This document shows positions 63,904-64,000 of a stretch of DNA of 64,000 bases, one piece after another. Location: assembly GCA_020718105.1 (NCBI GenBank), contig DYDA01000007.1, forward strand, positions 1 to 64,000. Reading direction: 5' to 3'. A program made the position numbers and the translations under genes. Under the pieces are notes generated by a model, which worked only from the letters and a program-made list of their open reading frames with translations, had not been told where the DNA came from and did not search any database. Within the stretch, counting starts at the first letter, position 1. Every line of letters begins with the position of its first letter. This stretch comes from Micavibrio sp. (GTDB lineage Bacteria; Pseudomonadota; Alphaproteobacteria; UBA9219).

Positions 63904-64000
63904 CTAAAACCCGCGCTGGATCGTAAAATCAACGACATCAAGAAGCGCCGCCTTGATGGTGCTATCGGGAAACAGGCCCAAGGAATCGCGGGCAATCGCG
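63904..64000 (-). CDS. ispB: Polyprenyl diphosphate synthase, C-terminal end (partial)
   Basis: The last 31 codons of a gene that continues beyond the window. The peptide ARDSLGLFPDSTIKAALLDVVDFTIQRGF matches the C-terminal end of octaprenyl/solanesyl diphosphate synthases, which make the quinone side chain. Stop TAG at 63906-63904. The call rests on a short stretch. Confidence 0.7.
   Translation of the reverse strand, partial: AIARDSLGLFPDSTIKAALLDVVDFTIQRGF

Overview
The window looks like a chromosomal segment of an alphaproteobacterium with moderate GC. The evidence is an NtrY-type kinase, a long-form LeuA behind a leucine leader peptide, hypCDE, the rhodoquinone enzyme RquA, a giant membrane-anchored coiled-coil protein of the TipN/GPR type, and many dispersed intergenic palindromes. 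HypCDE plus RquA suggest a facultative or micro-oxic life style with rhodoquinone-linked electron transport. I cannot fix the genus from the sequence.

Layout, left to right. 1-2903: a stand-alone Fis-type DNA-binding protein and an NtrY-like kinase. 2964-6900 (minus): a surface-polysaccharide operon (RfbD-like reductase, WecA-like glycan phosphotransferase, CapD/PglF-like dehydratase). 6990-8330 (minus): a globin-coupled chemoreceptor. 8331-9061: repeat-rich spacer. 9062-16162: RarA, a PPP-type phosphatase, leader peptide and leuA, xseB and ispA, an unknown small protein, and 6-phosphofructokinase. 16187-22807 (minus): the 2206-residue coiled-coil protein. 23033-25414 (minus): pth, rplY, prs. 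25803-28241: three unrecognised minus-strand genes. 28680-30332: a tandem beta-carbonic-anhydrase-like protein whose first half has lost the zinc ligands. 30505: tRNA-Thr. 31051-35009: hypC, hypD, hypE, rpmG, rquA. 35049-44341 (minus): mutS, an MCP, a TonB-dependent receptor with a small exported protein, and tig. 44660: tRNA-Leu.

From 45296 to about 62630 an integrative element of about 17.3 kb sits in a tRNA-Arg(TCT) gene. A 21-bp core repeat marks both ends, the integrase lies at the right end, and the displaced original 3' half of the tRNA with its terminator lies outside the right end. The right arm carries integrase, an AlpA-like protein, a small primase-like protein and a DUF927/TOPRIM replication protein, as in phage satellites and integrative islands. 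I see no capsid or conjugation genes. The left and middle carry regulators, an HTH regulator plus EgtD-like methyltransferase pair, and a tight operon (49777-55813): an unknown protein, a degenerate Nudix protein, an unrecognised 395-residue protein, a HAD + phosphoribosyltransferase + TrpF-like fusion, and a Cof-type HAD phosphatase. This operon is my main candidate for an undescribed system. Its chemistry resembles a phosphoribosyl transfer, isomerisation and dephosphorylation pathway on an unknown substrate.

After the element come tRNA-Pro, one unknown gene, and the C-terminal end of a polyprenyl diphosphate synthase running off the window. All assignments are by motif reading without database searches.
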